A stretch of DNA of 6,989 bases from Bacteroidales bacterium UBA6117 (GTDB lineage: Bacteria; Bacteroidota; Bacteroidia; Bacteroidales; VadinHA17). The translations under genes and the position numbers were made by a program. The stretch's first letter is position 1; each line of letters opens with the position of its first letter. The DNA lies in contig DIWB01000036.1 of the NCBI GenBank assembly GCA_002428385.1, forward strand, positions 1-6,989, given 5' to 3'. Below are positions 1 through 6,944 of this stretch, piece by piece. Below the pieces are notes generated by a model. It worked only from the letters and a program-made list of their open reading frames with translations, was not told where the DNA came from and ran no database searches.

Positions 1-439
1 CATGCAGGGCATGACCGGACTTTACGTAAAGTGCATGTTCCCCACTGTTCAGAATCTTCTTGCCGACAAAGACTGGAAGATTCTTAAGGCCGAGCTTATT
101 GTGGAACCTGTGAAATACAGCTATGAGCAGTTTGAACTTCCTGACAGCCTTTATCTTTATGTGGGCGACAAGAGAAATAACCTGAGTATGCTGATGGACG
201 GGAATAGAAACCAGCTTATGGCTGCCTTTCAGTTCGATGACTATCTTCATGAGGACAACAGATATACTTACGACGTTACTGATTTTATTCTCAATGAGCT
301 TGCCGACTCATACTTTAACCCCGATCAGAGCCTGATACTTGGTCTGGCATCAACAGAACAGGGAGCAAGGTTTGAAAGGCTTATCGCCGAAGGCCGCCGA
401 CCGCCGGTTAAGCTTAAGCTTTATTACTTATCTTATTGA
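1..439 (+). CDS. DUF4270-family protein, C-terminal part (gene runs off the left edge)
   Basis: The reading frame is open from the first bases of the window to a TGA at 437-439, giving about 145 residues. The methionine at base 2 is probably internal, because the frame shows no leader and opens in the middle of a conserved-looking block (QGMTGLYVKCMFPTVQNL), so the true start lies outside the window. Gly-Leu-(x)n-Pro followed by a segment on deriving energy-poor beta strands, and the ending PPVKLKLYYLSY, resemble the C-terminus of Bacteroidetes DUF4270 proteins. These are usually several hundred residues long, carry a lipoprotein signal and are thought to sit in the envelope; their function is unknown. 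No lipobox can be checked here because the N-terminus is missing. The next gene starts 4 bp after the stop, so the two are very likely co-transcribed and perhaps translationally coupled. I am confident that it is coding, and moderately confident of the family. Confidence 0.8.
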   Translation, partial: MQGMTGLYVKCMFPTVQNLLADKDWKILKAELIVEPVKYSYEQFELPDSLYLYVGDKRNNLSMLMDGNRNQLMAAFQFDDYLHEDNRYTYDVTDFILNELADSYFNPDQSLILGLASTEQGARFERLIAEGRRPPVKLKLYYLSY

Positions 440-443
440 AAGG

Positions 444-1670
444 ATGATGCGGAGACTGGTAACTTTTTGCTTGTTTGCTGTTATGCTGATGACTCTGGTG
501 CCCCGCACCGCTTCGTCCCAGATAACCACGTCACCTTATTCCATTTTCGGTATGGGGATCCTCGAAGGTAATGCTTCAGGTCTTTCAAGGGCGATGGGCG
601 GAACCAATATTGCCTTCCTGTCGCATCGTGCAATCAACTACGGAAACCCGGCTTCATACGATGGACTTGACAGTCTGCTTACCATTTTTGAAATTGGCGT
701 CTTTTCAAAGTATACCATGTTCAATACAATTCGCGACAATCAGACGCTCCTGAATGCCAACTTCAGGTATATGGCCATGGGTTTCAGGGTAGCGCCCTGG
801 CTTTCAACAAGCTTCGGATTTACACCTTACAGTTCGGTGGGTTATAACATTAATTCCACAGCGTTTCTGGAGGGCACAACCATTGAGTATCCCAAAACCT
901 TTATCGGAAAAGGCGGAGTTAACAGGGTTTATGTTGGCGGAGCAGTCAATTTTATAAAGAACCTGTCGCTCGGGATGAATGCGTCCTACCTCTTTGGAGA
1001 TATTACTCATATTGAATCTGCTGATACTTACGAGTTTGCCCTTGAGGACGTTACCTACATGTCGAATTTTGCCTTCAATTACGGCCTTAACTACCAGGTC
1101 GATATGAAAGACATGAAATACAATATCGGCCTGACCTACAGTGATGGTAAGAAGTTGAATACCAGAAATGTAACCACCATTGAGACCAAGTATGAAAAGG
1201 AAGTCCTTAAAAGCAGAAAGTACAGGTACAGCATTCCCCGAACCATAGGGGCAGGGCTGTCGGTGCGCAAGGACTTCTTCACGGCAGGAGTCGATTATGA
1301 ATGGAGCAACTGGGAGGAAGTTGAATTTGCAAGCAACTATCTTCATACAAGAAATTCAAATCGTTATTCCGCGGGGGTTGAGTTCCCGTCGCAGGGATTA
1401 AGGAAGGGCAGCGGACGGATGGTGATGTTCAGGTTTGGAGGCGAATTCCGTGAATCCTATATGGTAATAAAGGGAATCCCGATCGATTACAGGGCTGTTA
1501 CTATGGGAGTTGGAATTCCTCTCAAGGGAATTGTAAGTGTGCTCAACACCACACTCGAGTTTGGTCAGAACGGAACAACAAAACGGGATCTTTTCAGGGA
1601 GAACTTTGTTACTCTCAGCCTCGATCTCTCCCTCCGCGATCAGTGGTTCATGAAGCGGAAATACTATTAG
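444..1670 (+). CDS. Outer-membrane beta-barrel protein (possibly FadL/PorV-like), conserved Bacteroidetes type
   Basis: This is a complete gene of 408 residues. I chose the ATG at 444 (a second ATG follows at 447) rather than an in-frame ATG at 339, because 444 opens a typical signal peptide: two Arg, a hydrophobic run at about residues 5-19, then TASS with likely cleavage before Gln26. The 339 start would add 35 residues overlapping the previous gene. A weak GAAAGG lies directly upstream, in and after the preceding stop. The mature protein begins TTSPYSIFGMG and has an AMGGTNIAF segment and an NPASY segment, as in FadL/PorV-like barrels of Bacteroidetes. Many alternating aromatic/hydrophobic strands follow, and the C-terminus is SLRDQWFMKRKYY, close to the usual barrel ending (aromatic residue, WF, KRKY). 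It probably sits in the outer membrane. Substrate or partner is unknown, and the barrel fold is inferred from residue pattern only. The 4-bp spacing to the DUF4270 gene suggests a shared operon. Its stop codon overlaps that of the convergent regulator gene. Confidence 0.85.
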   Translation: MMRRLVTFCLFAVMLMTLVPRTASSQITTSPYSIFGMGILEGNASGLSRAMGGTNIAFLSHRAINYGNPASYDGLDSLLTIFEIGVFSKYTMFNTIRDNQTLLNANFRYMAMGFRVAPWLSTSFGFTPYSSVGYNINSTAFLEGTTIEYPKTFIGKGGVNRVYVGGAVNFIKNLSLGMNASYLFGDITHIESADTYEFALEDVTYMSNFAFNYGLNYQVDMKDMKYNIGLTYSDGKKLNTRNVTTIETKYEKEVLKSRKYRYSIPRTIGAGLSVRKDFFTAGVDYEWSNWEEVEFASNYLHTRNSNRYSAGVEFPSQGLRKGSGRMVMFRFGGEFRESYMVIKGIPIDYRAVTMGVGIPLKGIVSVLNTTLEFGQNGTTKRDLFRENFVTLSLDLSLRDQWFMKRKYY

Positions 1671-2398
1671 ATCATATTCCTGTTCAGCACTTCGAAGAAT
1701 CCGGGGCGGTACGACTCCCCGATAGGGATTCGCTGGCTGCCTATCACTATCCGGCTGTTCTCTATCATATCGATCTTATCAAGCGATATGATATACGACT
1801 TATGAACCCTGAAGAATGATTCGGATGGAAGTTTATCCATTATATTCTTCATTGTGGTTTTGGTGAGGATCAGCCTTCCTTCGGCGTGGATCTTCACATA
1901 ATCCTTAAGTCCTTCAATAAACATGATCTCGCTCAGGTCGACGCGTATTGTAGTATATTCAACCTTTACCAGGAGGAATCGGCCCGTTGCAGTAAGAGCA
2001 TCATCTGTTTGAGGTTCGGCAGGGCTCTTCATTTTCATCATTCTGAAGGCCTTGTTGACCGCCCTTGAGAACCTTTCGAACGAGAACGGTTTAACCAGGT
2101 AATCAACAGCGTCACACTCGAATCCCTCAATGGCATATTCCCTGAAAGCTGATGCAAAGATCACCAGCGGCGGGTTGTAAAGGGTTTTTATGAAATCAGG
2201 ACCTGTGATCTGAGGCATTACTACATCAAGGAATATCAGATCGGGCTGATCGTTGTTGATGGCATGAACTGCCTCAAAAGGATTTGAGCTTACCCCTGTA
2301 AGATTCAGGAACTGGATCTTTGAGCAGTACTCCTTTATTATCCTGAGCGCTGCCGGATCGTTGTCGATTGCTATGCAACTAATTGTATTCAGTTTCAT
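1667..2398 (-). CDS. LytTR-family response regulator (receiver plus LytTR DNA-binding domain)
   Basis: The protein has 243 residues, the usual length for this family. Residues about 5-120 form a CheY-like receiver: acidic pocket Asp12/Asp14, phospho-acceptor Asp58 in LIFLDVVMP, Ser83 in the switch Thr/Ser position, and Lys103 in DYLVKPF. All phosphorylation residues are therefore present. A linker at about 120-139 leads to a LytTR DNA-binding domain (141-243) with the typical IEGLKDYVKI (161-170) and FRVHKSYII (196-204) blocks. LytTR regulators are normally activated by a membrane histidine kinase of the 5TM/PF06580 type and bind paired direct repeats. No kinase gene is visible in the window, so the partner must be encoded elsewhere or just outside it. 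The start codon lies 13 bp after the aminotransferase stop and has a visible AGAGGA ribosome-binding site, so the two minus-strand genes are probably co-transcribed. The target genes cannot be read from the sequence. Confidence 0.95.
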   Translation of the reverse strand: MKLNTISCIAIDNDPAALRIIKEYCSKIQFLNLTGVSSNPFEAVHAINNDQPDLIFLDVVMPQITGPDFIKTLYNPPLVIFASAFREYAIEGFECDAVDYLVKPFSFERFSRAVNKAFRMMKMKSPAEPQTDDALTATGRFLLVKVEYTTIRVDLSEIMFIEGLKDYVKIHAEGRLILTKTTMKNIMDKLPSESFFRVHKSYIISLDKIDMIENSRIVIGSQRIPIGESYRPGFFEVLNRNMI

Positions 2399-2404
2399 TT
2401 TATA

Positions 2405-2410
2405 TCCTCT
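2405..2410 (-). promoter_or_regulatory. Ribosome-binding site AGAGGA of the LytTR regulator gene
   Basis: On the minus strand AGAGGA lies 6 nt before the ATG at 2398, within the 13-bp gap after the aminotransferase stop. It is purine-rich and well spaced. It supports the chosen start and suggests that the regulator is translated from the aminotransferase message. Most other starts in the window lack such a site, which is usual in Bacteroidetes. Confidence 0.55.
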
Positions 2411-2411
2411 G

Positions 2412-3608
2412 TCATACTCTGCCGGGATAGGCTTTCAAAGCCTCCGACAGTGTTTCCATGGCGTTTTTAAGATCATCGGTGTTCAGGACATAGGCAATCC
2501 TGACTTCATTTTTTCCAAGTCCGGGTGTGGAGTAGAACCCCGGGCCTGGAGCAAGCAGTACGGTTTGTTTCCTGTATTCAAACTTTTCAAGGATCCAGCG
2601 GGCGAATCTGTCTGAGTCGTCAACCGGAAGCCGGACCATTGAATAAAAGGCTCCCTTTGGTTTGGGACAATAAACACCCGGCATGCTGTTGAGTGCCTCC
2701 ACCATGAAGTTCCTTCTGCGTGTATACTCCTTGTTGACTTCCCTGAAGTAACCGGCCGGTGTGTTGATGGAAGCTTCGCTGGCTATCTGTCCGAGACCGG
2801 GAGGTGAGAGCCTGGCCTGAGCAATCCTGAGCGCTGCCTCAATAATTTCCCTGTTCCTTGTGACAAGCGCCCCGATGCGGACTCCGCATTCGCTGTAACG
2901 CTTCGACACGGAATCGATAAGCACCACGTTCTCTTCAATTCCGTCGAGCTTCATTGCTGAGAAATGCTCCTCCCCGTCGTAGCAGAACTCCCTGTATGCT
3001 TCATCGCAGAACAGATAGAGGTTGTGTTTCTTAACAATATCCCTCAGTCTGAATAGTTCTTCCCTGGTATAAAGATAGCCTGTCGGATTGTTAGGGTTAC
3101 ATACAAGTATGCCTTTTGTCCTGGGAGTGATCTTAAGCTCGATCTCTTCCACGGGAGGCAGTGCAAAATCGTTCGATATGGATGATGTAACCGGGACTAT
3201 CCTGACACCTGTTGATACCGCAAAACCGTTATAGTTGGCATAAAATGGTTCGGAGGTAATGATTTCATCACCAGGGTCGAGGCATGTGAGCAGCGCAAAG
3301 GACACAGCTTCCGATCCTCCTGTTGTTATCAGAATGTCGTTATACTCAACGTCGATACCCAGGCTCCTGTAAAAGCCGGCCAGTTTCCTCCTGTACGATT
3401 CATTTCCGGCAGAGTGACTGTATTCGATGACTTTCAGATCGAGGTTCCGTATTGCGTCTATGGCAACCTGAGGAGTTGGTATGTCGGGCTGGCCGATGTT
3501 AAGCCGGTATACTTTAATCCCATTTCTTGCGGCTTCCTCCGCAAGCGGTATTAGTTTCCTGATTGGTGAGGCGGGCATTACCCTTCCTCTCGCGGAGGTG
3601 GATGGCAT
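2412..3608 (-). CDS. PLP-dependent aminotransferase, class I/II (aspartate aminotransferase-like)
   Basis: This complete 398-residue fold-type I aminotransferase should transfer an amino group from an amino acid to a 2-oxo acid in the cytoplasm. Visible family landmarks are NIGQPD (37-42), TGGSEA (96-101) in the PLP phosphate-binding loop, Asn174 in NPNNPTG, Asp202 (pairs with the pyridine nitrogen) and Tyr205 in CDEAY, the Schiff-base Lys236 in SVSK, Arg244 in GVRIG, and the substrate-carboxylate Arg370 in EVRIAY. The start at 3608 is favoured because the N-terminal block RGRVMPASPIRKL begins there, and members of this Bacteroidetes clade usually begin in this way. A start at Met11 is possible. 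Such genes are commonly annotated as aspartate aminotransferase, but substrate cannot be decided from these motifs. The gene probably forms an operon with the LytTR regulator and is transcribed from the candidate promoter at 3645-3673, divergently from valS. Confidence 0.93.
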   Translation of the reverse strand: MPSTSARGRVMPASPIRKLIPLAEEAARNGIKVYRLNIGQPDIPTPQVAIDAIRNLDLKVIEYSHSAGNESYRRKLAGFYRSLGIDVEYNDILITTGGSEAVSFALLTCLDPGDEIITSEPFYANYNGFAVSTGVRIVPVTSSISNDFALPPVEEIELKITPRTKGILVCNPNNPTGYLYTREELFRLRDIVKKHNLYLFCDEAYREFCYDGEEHFSAMKLDGIEENVVLIDSVSKRYSECGVRIGALVTRNREIIEAALRIAQARLSPPGLGQIASEASINTPAGYFREVNKEYTRRRNFMVEALNSMPGVYCPKPKGAFYSMVRLPVDDSDRFARWILEKFEYRKQTVLLAPGPGFYSTPGLGKNEVRIAYVLNTDDLKNAMETLSEALKAYPGRV

Positions 3609-3644
3609 ATAAGGAATGAATTATATTTCAGTTTCAATGCATGA

Positions 3645-3673
3645 CAAAATTATTAAAAATCCTGATATTCAAA
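3645..3673 (-). promoter_or_regulatory. Candidate Bacteroidetes-type promoter for the aminotransferase/LytTR operon
   Basis: On the minus strand TAATTTTG (3652-3645) matches the Bacteroidetes -7 consensus TAnnTTTG exactly. TTTG (3673-3670) lies 17 bp upstream, a little shorter than the usual 19-21 bp for the -33 element. The predicted start of transcription, near 3638, would give a leader of about 30 nt before the ATG at 3608. This is a consensus match only. Confidence 0.5.
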
Positions 3674-3681
3674 GTGAATTT

Positions 3682-3703
3682 AATGTTATAACAATGTTAT
3701 AAC
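3682..3703. repeat. Perfect 11-bp tandem repeat carrying the palindrome GTTATAAC (candidate operator)
   Basis: AATGTTATAAC occurs twice without a gap, at 3682-3692 and 3693-3703. Each copy contains the 8-bp perfect palindrome GTTATAAC, so identical dyads lie 11 bp apart, about one helical turn. The element sits just upstream of the candidate promoter for the aminotransferase/LytTR pair, where an activator would be expected to bind. It could equally serve valS, or be chance in an AT-rich region. The GTT core resembles that of LytTR sites, but the 11-bp period is about half of the usual LytTR repeat spacing. Confidence 0.5.
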
Positions 3704-3711
3704 GTGCATGG

Positions 3712-3744
3712 AAGTACTTTCAGGCGCTGTAATGCGCCGTACTT
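3712..3744. other. GC-rich hairpin in the divergent intergenic region
   Basis: GGCGC (3723-3727) pairs with GCGCC (3734-3738) around a 6-nt TGTAAT loop, and AAGTA (3712-3716) can pair outside it with TACTT (3740-3744). GTACTTT also recurs as a direct repeat at 3714-3720 and 3739-3745. No T-run follows, so it does not look like an intrinsic terminator. It may be a protein-binding site, or part of the valS leader if transcription starts further upstream than proposed. Confidence 0.4.
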
Positions 3745-3808
3745 TGAGGATGCAATTGTTTTTGAGACCAACTTTCCCCCGTGAAGGGGCTGATCTGATG
3801 AATTTTTA

Positions 3809-3816
3809 TATTTTTG
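3809..3816 (+). promoter_or_regulatory. Weak candidate -7 promoter element of valS
   Basis: TATTTTTG fits the TAnnTTTG consensus and lies 36 bp before the valS start, implying a leader of about 30 nt. No TTTG stands at the right distance upstream; the nearest (3761-3764) is about 45 bp away. The surrounding sequence is T-rich, so a chance match is likely enough to keep confidence low. No strong ribosome-binding site precedes the ATG at 3853; the leader there is A-rich. Confidence 0.3.
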
Positions 3817-3852
3817 CTGTTTGATTCAAAAGCAATCAATTAAGATCAGAAA

Positions 3853-6489
3853 ATGGAAATTCAATCCAAGTACGAACCGGGGAAGGCAGAAAGCAAATGG
3901 TATGATTACTGGATGAAGCATGGATTCTTCAGGAGCACACCCGACGAAAGAGAGCCGTATACAATTGTGATTCCCCCTCCGAACGTGACAGGAGTGCTGC
4001 ATATGGGACACATGCTGAACAACACTATTCAGGATGTACTTGTGCGCAGGGCAAGGATGCAGGGTAAGAATGCCTGCTGGGTTCCGGGTACTGATCATGC
4101 CTCAATAGCCACCGAAGCGAAGGTGGTGGCAAAGCTGAAGTCGGAAGGGATTGAGAAAAAGGATCTTACAAGGGAAGCTTTCCTCGATGTTGCATGGGAG
4201 TGGACGCACAAGCACGGAGGGATTATCCTTGAGCAGCTTAAGAAACTGGGAGCTTCGTGCGACTGGGACCGGACTCTTTTCACAATGGATGACAAACGGT
4301 CGGAGTCGGTCATAAAGGTGTTTGTGGATCTCTACAACAAAGGGCTTATATACAGGGGAGTCAGGATGGTCAACTGGGATCCTCAGGCTATGACAGCCGT
4401 ATCGGACGAAGAGGTCAACTACACTGAGGAAAAGTCTAAGCTTTATTATGTAAGGTACAAAATAGTCGGGGAGGATGATTATATAATGGTTGCCACAACC
4501 CGTCCCGAGACAATTCTGGGTGACACTGCCGTCTGTGCGAATCCGGCCGACGAAAGGTATCAGCGGCTGCGGGGTAAAAAAGTAATTGTCCCGATGGTCA
4601 ACAGGGAGGTTCCGTTTATTTTTGATGATTATGTCGATATGGAGTTTGGAACGGGTTGCCTGAAGATCACACCGGCCCACGACATTAACGACTATGAGAT
4701 AGGGATGCGGCATAATCTGCCGTCGATAGATGTTTTCAATCCCAACGGCACAATAAGCGACGATGCCGGCATGTTTGCGGGAACCGACAGGTTTGCCGCG
4801 AGGGAACTTGCAGAAAAGGAACTCAGGAGGACAGGCAACCTTGAAAAAGTTGTTGCATACAATAACAAGATAGGCCGTTCGGAAAGGACCAATTCACCTA
4901 TTGAGCCGCGTCTTTCGGTTCAGTGGTTCCTGAAAATGAAGGATATATCTAAGCCTGCACTTGATGCCGTGATGAACGGGGAAGTGCATCTGCATCCTTC
5001 AAAATTCAAAAATCTATACCGTCACTGGATGGAGAACGTTCACGACTGGTGCATAAGCCGTCAGCTCTGGTGGGGACACCAGATCCCGGCATGGTATTAT
5101 TCGGCAAATGAATTTGTTGTTGCAGAGGATATTGACAGGGCGCTGATCCTGGCCAGGGAAAAAAGCGGGAACCTTTCTCTGACGAAGAACGATCTTCGCC
5201 AGGACGAGGATGTTCTGGACACCTGGTTCTCATCATGGCTGTGGCCGATTACCTGCTTTGACGGAATCAACAATCCGGATAGTCCCGACCTGAAATATTA
5301 TTATCCGACAAACGACCTGATCACCGCCCCTGAGATATTATTTTTCTGGGTGGCCCGCATGATAATTGCCGGTTATGAGTATCAGGGCAAAAAGCCGTTC
5401 AGCAATGTATACCTGACCGGACTGGTGCGCGATCAGCAGCGGAGAAAGATGTCGAAGTCGCTGGGCAATTCGCCTGAGCCTCTGGATCTCATCGCCAAGT
5501 ACGGAGCCGACGGTGTGAGAGTGGGAATGATGCTCTGCTCGCCGGCGGGCAATGATCTGCTTTATGACGATTCGCTTCCAGAGCAGGGAAGGAACTTCGC
5601 GAATAAGATATGGAACGCTTTCAGGCTGGTTAAAAGCTGGAAAGTGGATGATTCAATAAGCCAGCCGGAATCGTCGGCAGTGGCCGTTAAATGGATGAAT
5701 GAGGTGCTTAAGAGGTCGGTCGCAGAGATTGATTCCAACTTCAGGCGGTTCAGGATCTCGGAAGCCCTGATGAACACCTACAAGCTGTTCCGGGATGAGT
5801 TTTCGAGCTGGTATCTTGAGATAATCAAGCCGGAATACAGGAAGCCCGTTGACCGGGCCACCTACGAAGCCACAGTTGCTGTTTTCGACAGTCTGCTGAG
5901 GATCATTCATCCCTTCATGCCCTTCATAACCGAGGAAATCTGGCAGGTGCTTTCGGAGCGCAGGGACGGTGAGAGCATCATGATTTCTGCGATGCCCAAA
6001 GCAAAAAAATATGACAGGGAGCTGACGGCCCGTTTTGAGACTGTCATGGAAACCGTAACTGCAATACGATCGGTCAGGAATGAGAAACAGATACCCAACA
6101 GGGAGCAGATCTGTTTGCTGATCAGAACCGGAAGCGATTCCTTCGATTCGCTGTTCCTGCCTGTGATTATCAGGCTGTGCAACCTCTCCGAAGTTGGCTT
6201 TGTTTCGGAAAAGCCCGCTAATTCGGCTTCATTCATGATCAATACCACGGAGTATTACATACCGATGGGGAACATGATTGATGTAGAGGCGGAAAAAGCA
6301 AGGATTCTTACGGAGCTTGATTACCAGAAAGGGTTTCTCGAAACTGTTATGAATAAGCTTGGCAATGGCAGGTTTGTTCAGAATGCCCCTCCTGCCATTA
6401 TCGAAAACGAAAAAAAGAAGAAAGCGGATGCAGAGTCGAGAATAAAGTCGCTCGGGGAATCACTCAGGGAACTGGAGTTGGAATCTTAA
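3853..6489 (+). CDS. valS: Valyl-tRNA synthetase
   Basis: The enzyme attaches valine to tRNA(Val) using ATP, in the cytoplasm, and edits mischarged threonine. The 878-residue protein is full length for a class Ia ValRS. In order: the catalytic core with PPPNVTG (41-47), HMGH (50-53) and GTDHASIATE; the CP1 editing domain with VATTRPET (213-220) and GTGCLKITPAHD (266-277); WCISRQLWWGHQIP (399-412) and DTWFSSWLWP (456-465); the KMSKS loop (532-536); an anticodon-binding helical domain at about 580-740 with FMPFITEEIW; and a C-terminal charged coiled-coil tRNA arm from about 809 to 878. The wording of these blocks is that of Bacteroidales ValRS. The start at 3853 gives the normal N-terminus, with KYEPGKAESKWYDYW. 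One oddity is that VRDQQRRKMSKS has Arg530 where a Gly is common. The gene is transcribed alone here, divergently from the aminotransferase. Confidence 0.98.
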   Translation: MEIQSKYEPGKAESKWYDYWMKHGFFRSTPDEREPYTIVIPPPNVTGVLHMGHMLNNTIQDVLVRRARMQGKNACWVPGTDHASIATEAKVVAKLKSEGIEKKDLTREAFLDVAWEWTHKHGGIILEQLKKLGASCDWDRTLFTMDDKRSESVIKVFVDLYNKGLIYRGVRMVNWDPQAMTAVSDEEVNYTEEKSKLYYVRYKIVGEDDYIMVATTRPETILGDTAVCANPADERYQRLRGKKVIVPMVNREVPFIFDDYVDMEFGTGCLKITPAHDINDYEIGMRHNLPSIDVFNPNGTISDDAGMFAGTDRFAARELAEKELRRTGNLEKVVAYNNKIGRSERTNSPIEPRLSVQWFLKMKDISKPALDAVMNGEVHLHPSKFKNLYRHWMENVHDWCISRQLWWGHQIPAWYYSANEFVVAEDIDRALILAREKSGNLSLTKNDLRQDEDVLDTWFSSWLWPITCFDGINNPDSPDLKYYYPTNDLITAPEILFFWVARMIIAGYEYQGKKPFSNVYLTGLVRDQQRRKMSKSLGNSPEPLDLIAKYGADGVRVGMMLCSPAGNDLLYDDSLPEQGRNFANKIWNAFRLVKSWKVDDSISQPESSAVAVKWMNEVLKRSVAEIDSNFRRFRISEALMNTYKLFRDEFSSWYLEIIKPEYRKPVDRATYEATVAVFDSLLRIIHPFMPFITEEIWQVLSERRDGESIMISAMPKAKKYDRELTARFETVMETVTAIRSVRNEKQIPNREQICLLIRTGSDSFDSLFLPVIIRLCNLSEVGFVSEKPANSASFMINTTEYYIPMGNMIDVEAEKARILTELDYQKGFLETVMNKLGNGRFVQNAPPAIIENEKKKKADAESRIKSLGESLRELELES

Positions 6490-6523
6490 GTAACTTCGGT
6501 TTTTCTCAACACTCAAAGCTTTT

Positions 6524-6561
6524 CCCCCTTGATCCCGATGGCTATCGGGAGGGAAAGGGGG
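6524..6561. repeat. Compound hairpin downstream of valS (possible transcript end)
   Basis: An outer 7-bp stem, CCCCCTT (6524-6530) with AAGGGGG (6555-6561), encloses an inner 7-bp stem, TCCCGAT (6533-6539) with ATCGGGA (6544-6550), closed by a GGCT tetraloop. A 2-by-4 internal loop lies between them. TTTCCC (6521-6526) could instead pair with GGGAAA (6551-6556), a competing register. It begins 35 bp after the valS stop. No T-run follows directly (the next is at about 6580), so it is not a textbook intrinsic terminator, but it may protect or define the 3' end of the message. It may also be a dispersed repeat. Confidence 0.6.
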
Positions 6562-6731
6562 TCAATTCTATGGCACCCTTTTTCTCCTGTTTTGAGCGGT
6601 TTTACTGGACTGAAAAAGATAAATGCCAGATATTTAATCTGTAATAGCGATATTTACTGCTAATATGCGTGTCCCGTCCTATGTTTTTTGGGATGGTTAT
6701 ACGTCGGAGGGTGTGAAGGAGCCGTAGTTCT

Positions 6732-6825
6732 CCAGCCTTGAGGGCTGGGCTTCCAGTAGCCCGGGTCTCGCCCCGGGATAGGGGCAATAATACCAATCCG
6801 ACCCCGGAGGGGTGGCCTTCGGATT
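6732..6825. repeat. Cluster of three GC-rich palindromes, REP/BIME-like
   Basis: Three hairpins lie in tandem. The first is CCAGCC (6732-6737) with GGCTGG (6743-6748), loop TTGAG. The second is CCCGGG (6760-6765) with CCCGGG (6772-6777), loop of 6 nt. The third is nested: AATCCGA (6795-6801) with TCGGATT (6819-6825) enclosing CCCC (6802-6805) with GGGG (6809-6812). The arrangement, with an ACCCC-GGGGT palindrome near a CCCGGG palindrome, resembles intergenic repeats that I recall from many Bacteroidetes genomes. Such repeats are often compared with REP elements mobilised by RAYT-type transposases. No transposase is in the window, and copy number cannot be judged from one copy. Confidence 0.6.
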
Positions 6826-6944
6826 CACCGTCACGCATTCACTAATAAAATGGGAATTCAGCAAATATTATCAAACAAGCAAGTACTCCTCCTTAAAGGG
6901 TATCATATTTTCCTGACTTGTGACAATTAGTGCGTCTGGTATGT

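Noticed and set aside
339..443. Upstream ATG at 339 as the start of the outer-membrane protein
   Set aside because: It would add 35 residues overlapping the DUF4270 gene and bury the signal peptide. The ATG at 444 gives a clean signal sequence.
804..1346. 180-residue minus-strand open frame inside the outer-membrane protein gene
   Set aside because: It lies fully antisense to a well-supported gene with signal peptide and barrel features. Its translation shows no recognisable domain.
3609..3852. T-box or other tRNA-sensing leader before valS
   Set aside because: No T-box consensus, specifier stem or terminator/antiterminator pair can be seen, and T-boxes are not typical of Bacteroidetes.
4102..4713. 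203-residue minus-strand open frame inside valS
   Set aside because: It is antisense to the catalytic and editing domains of valS, whose motifs are all intact on the plus strand. The translation is Cys/His/Pro-rich and has no domain character.
6602..6838. 78-residue minus-strand open frame after valS
   Set aside because: It runs through the palindrome cluster, and its residues (for example SPALKAGELRLLHT) look like a translated repeat. No promoter or ribosome-binding site was seen.
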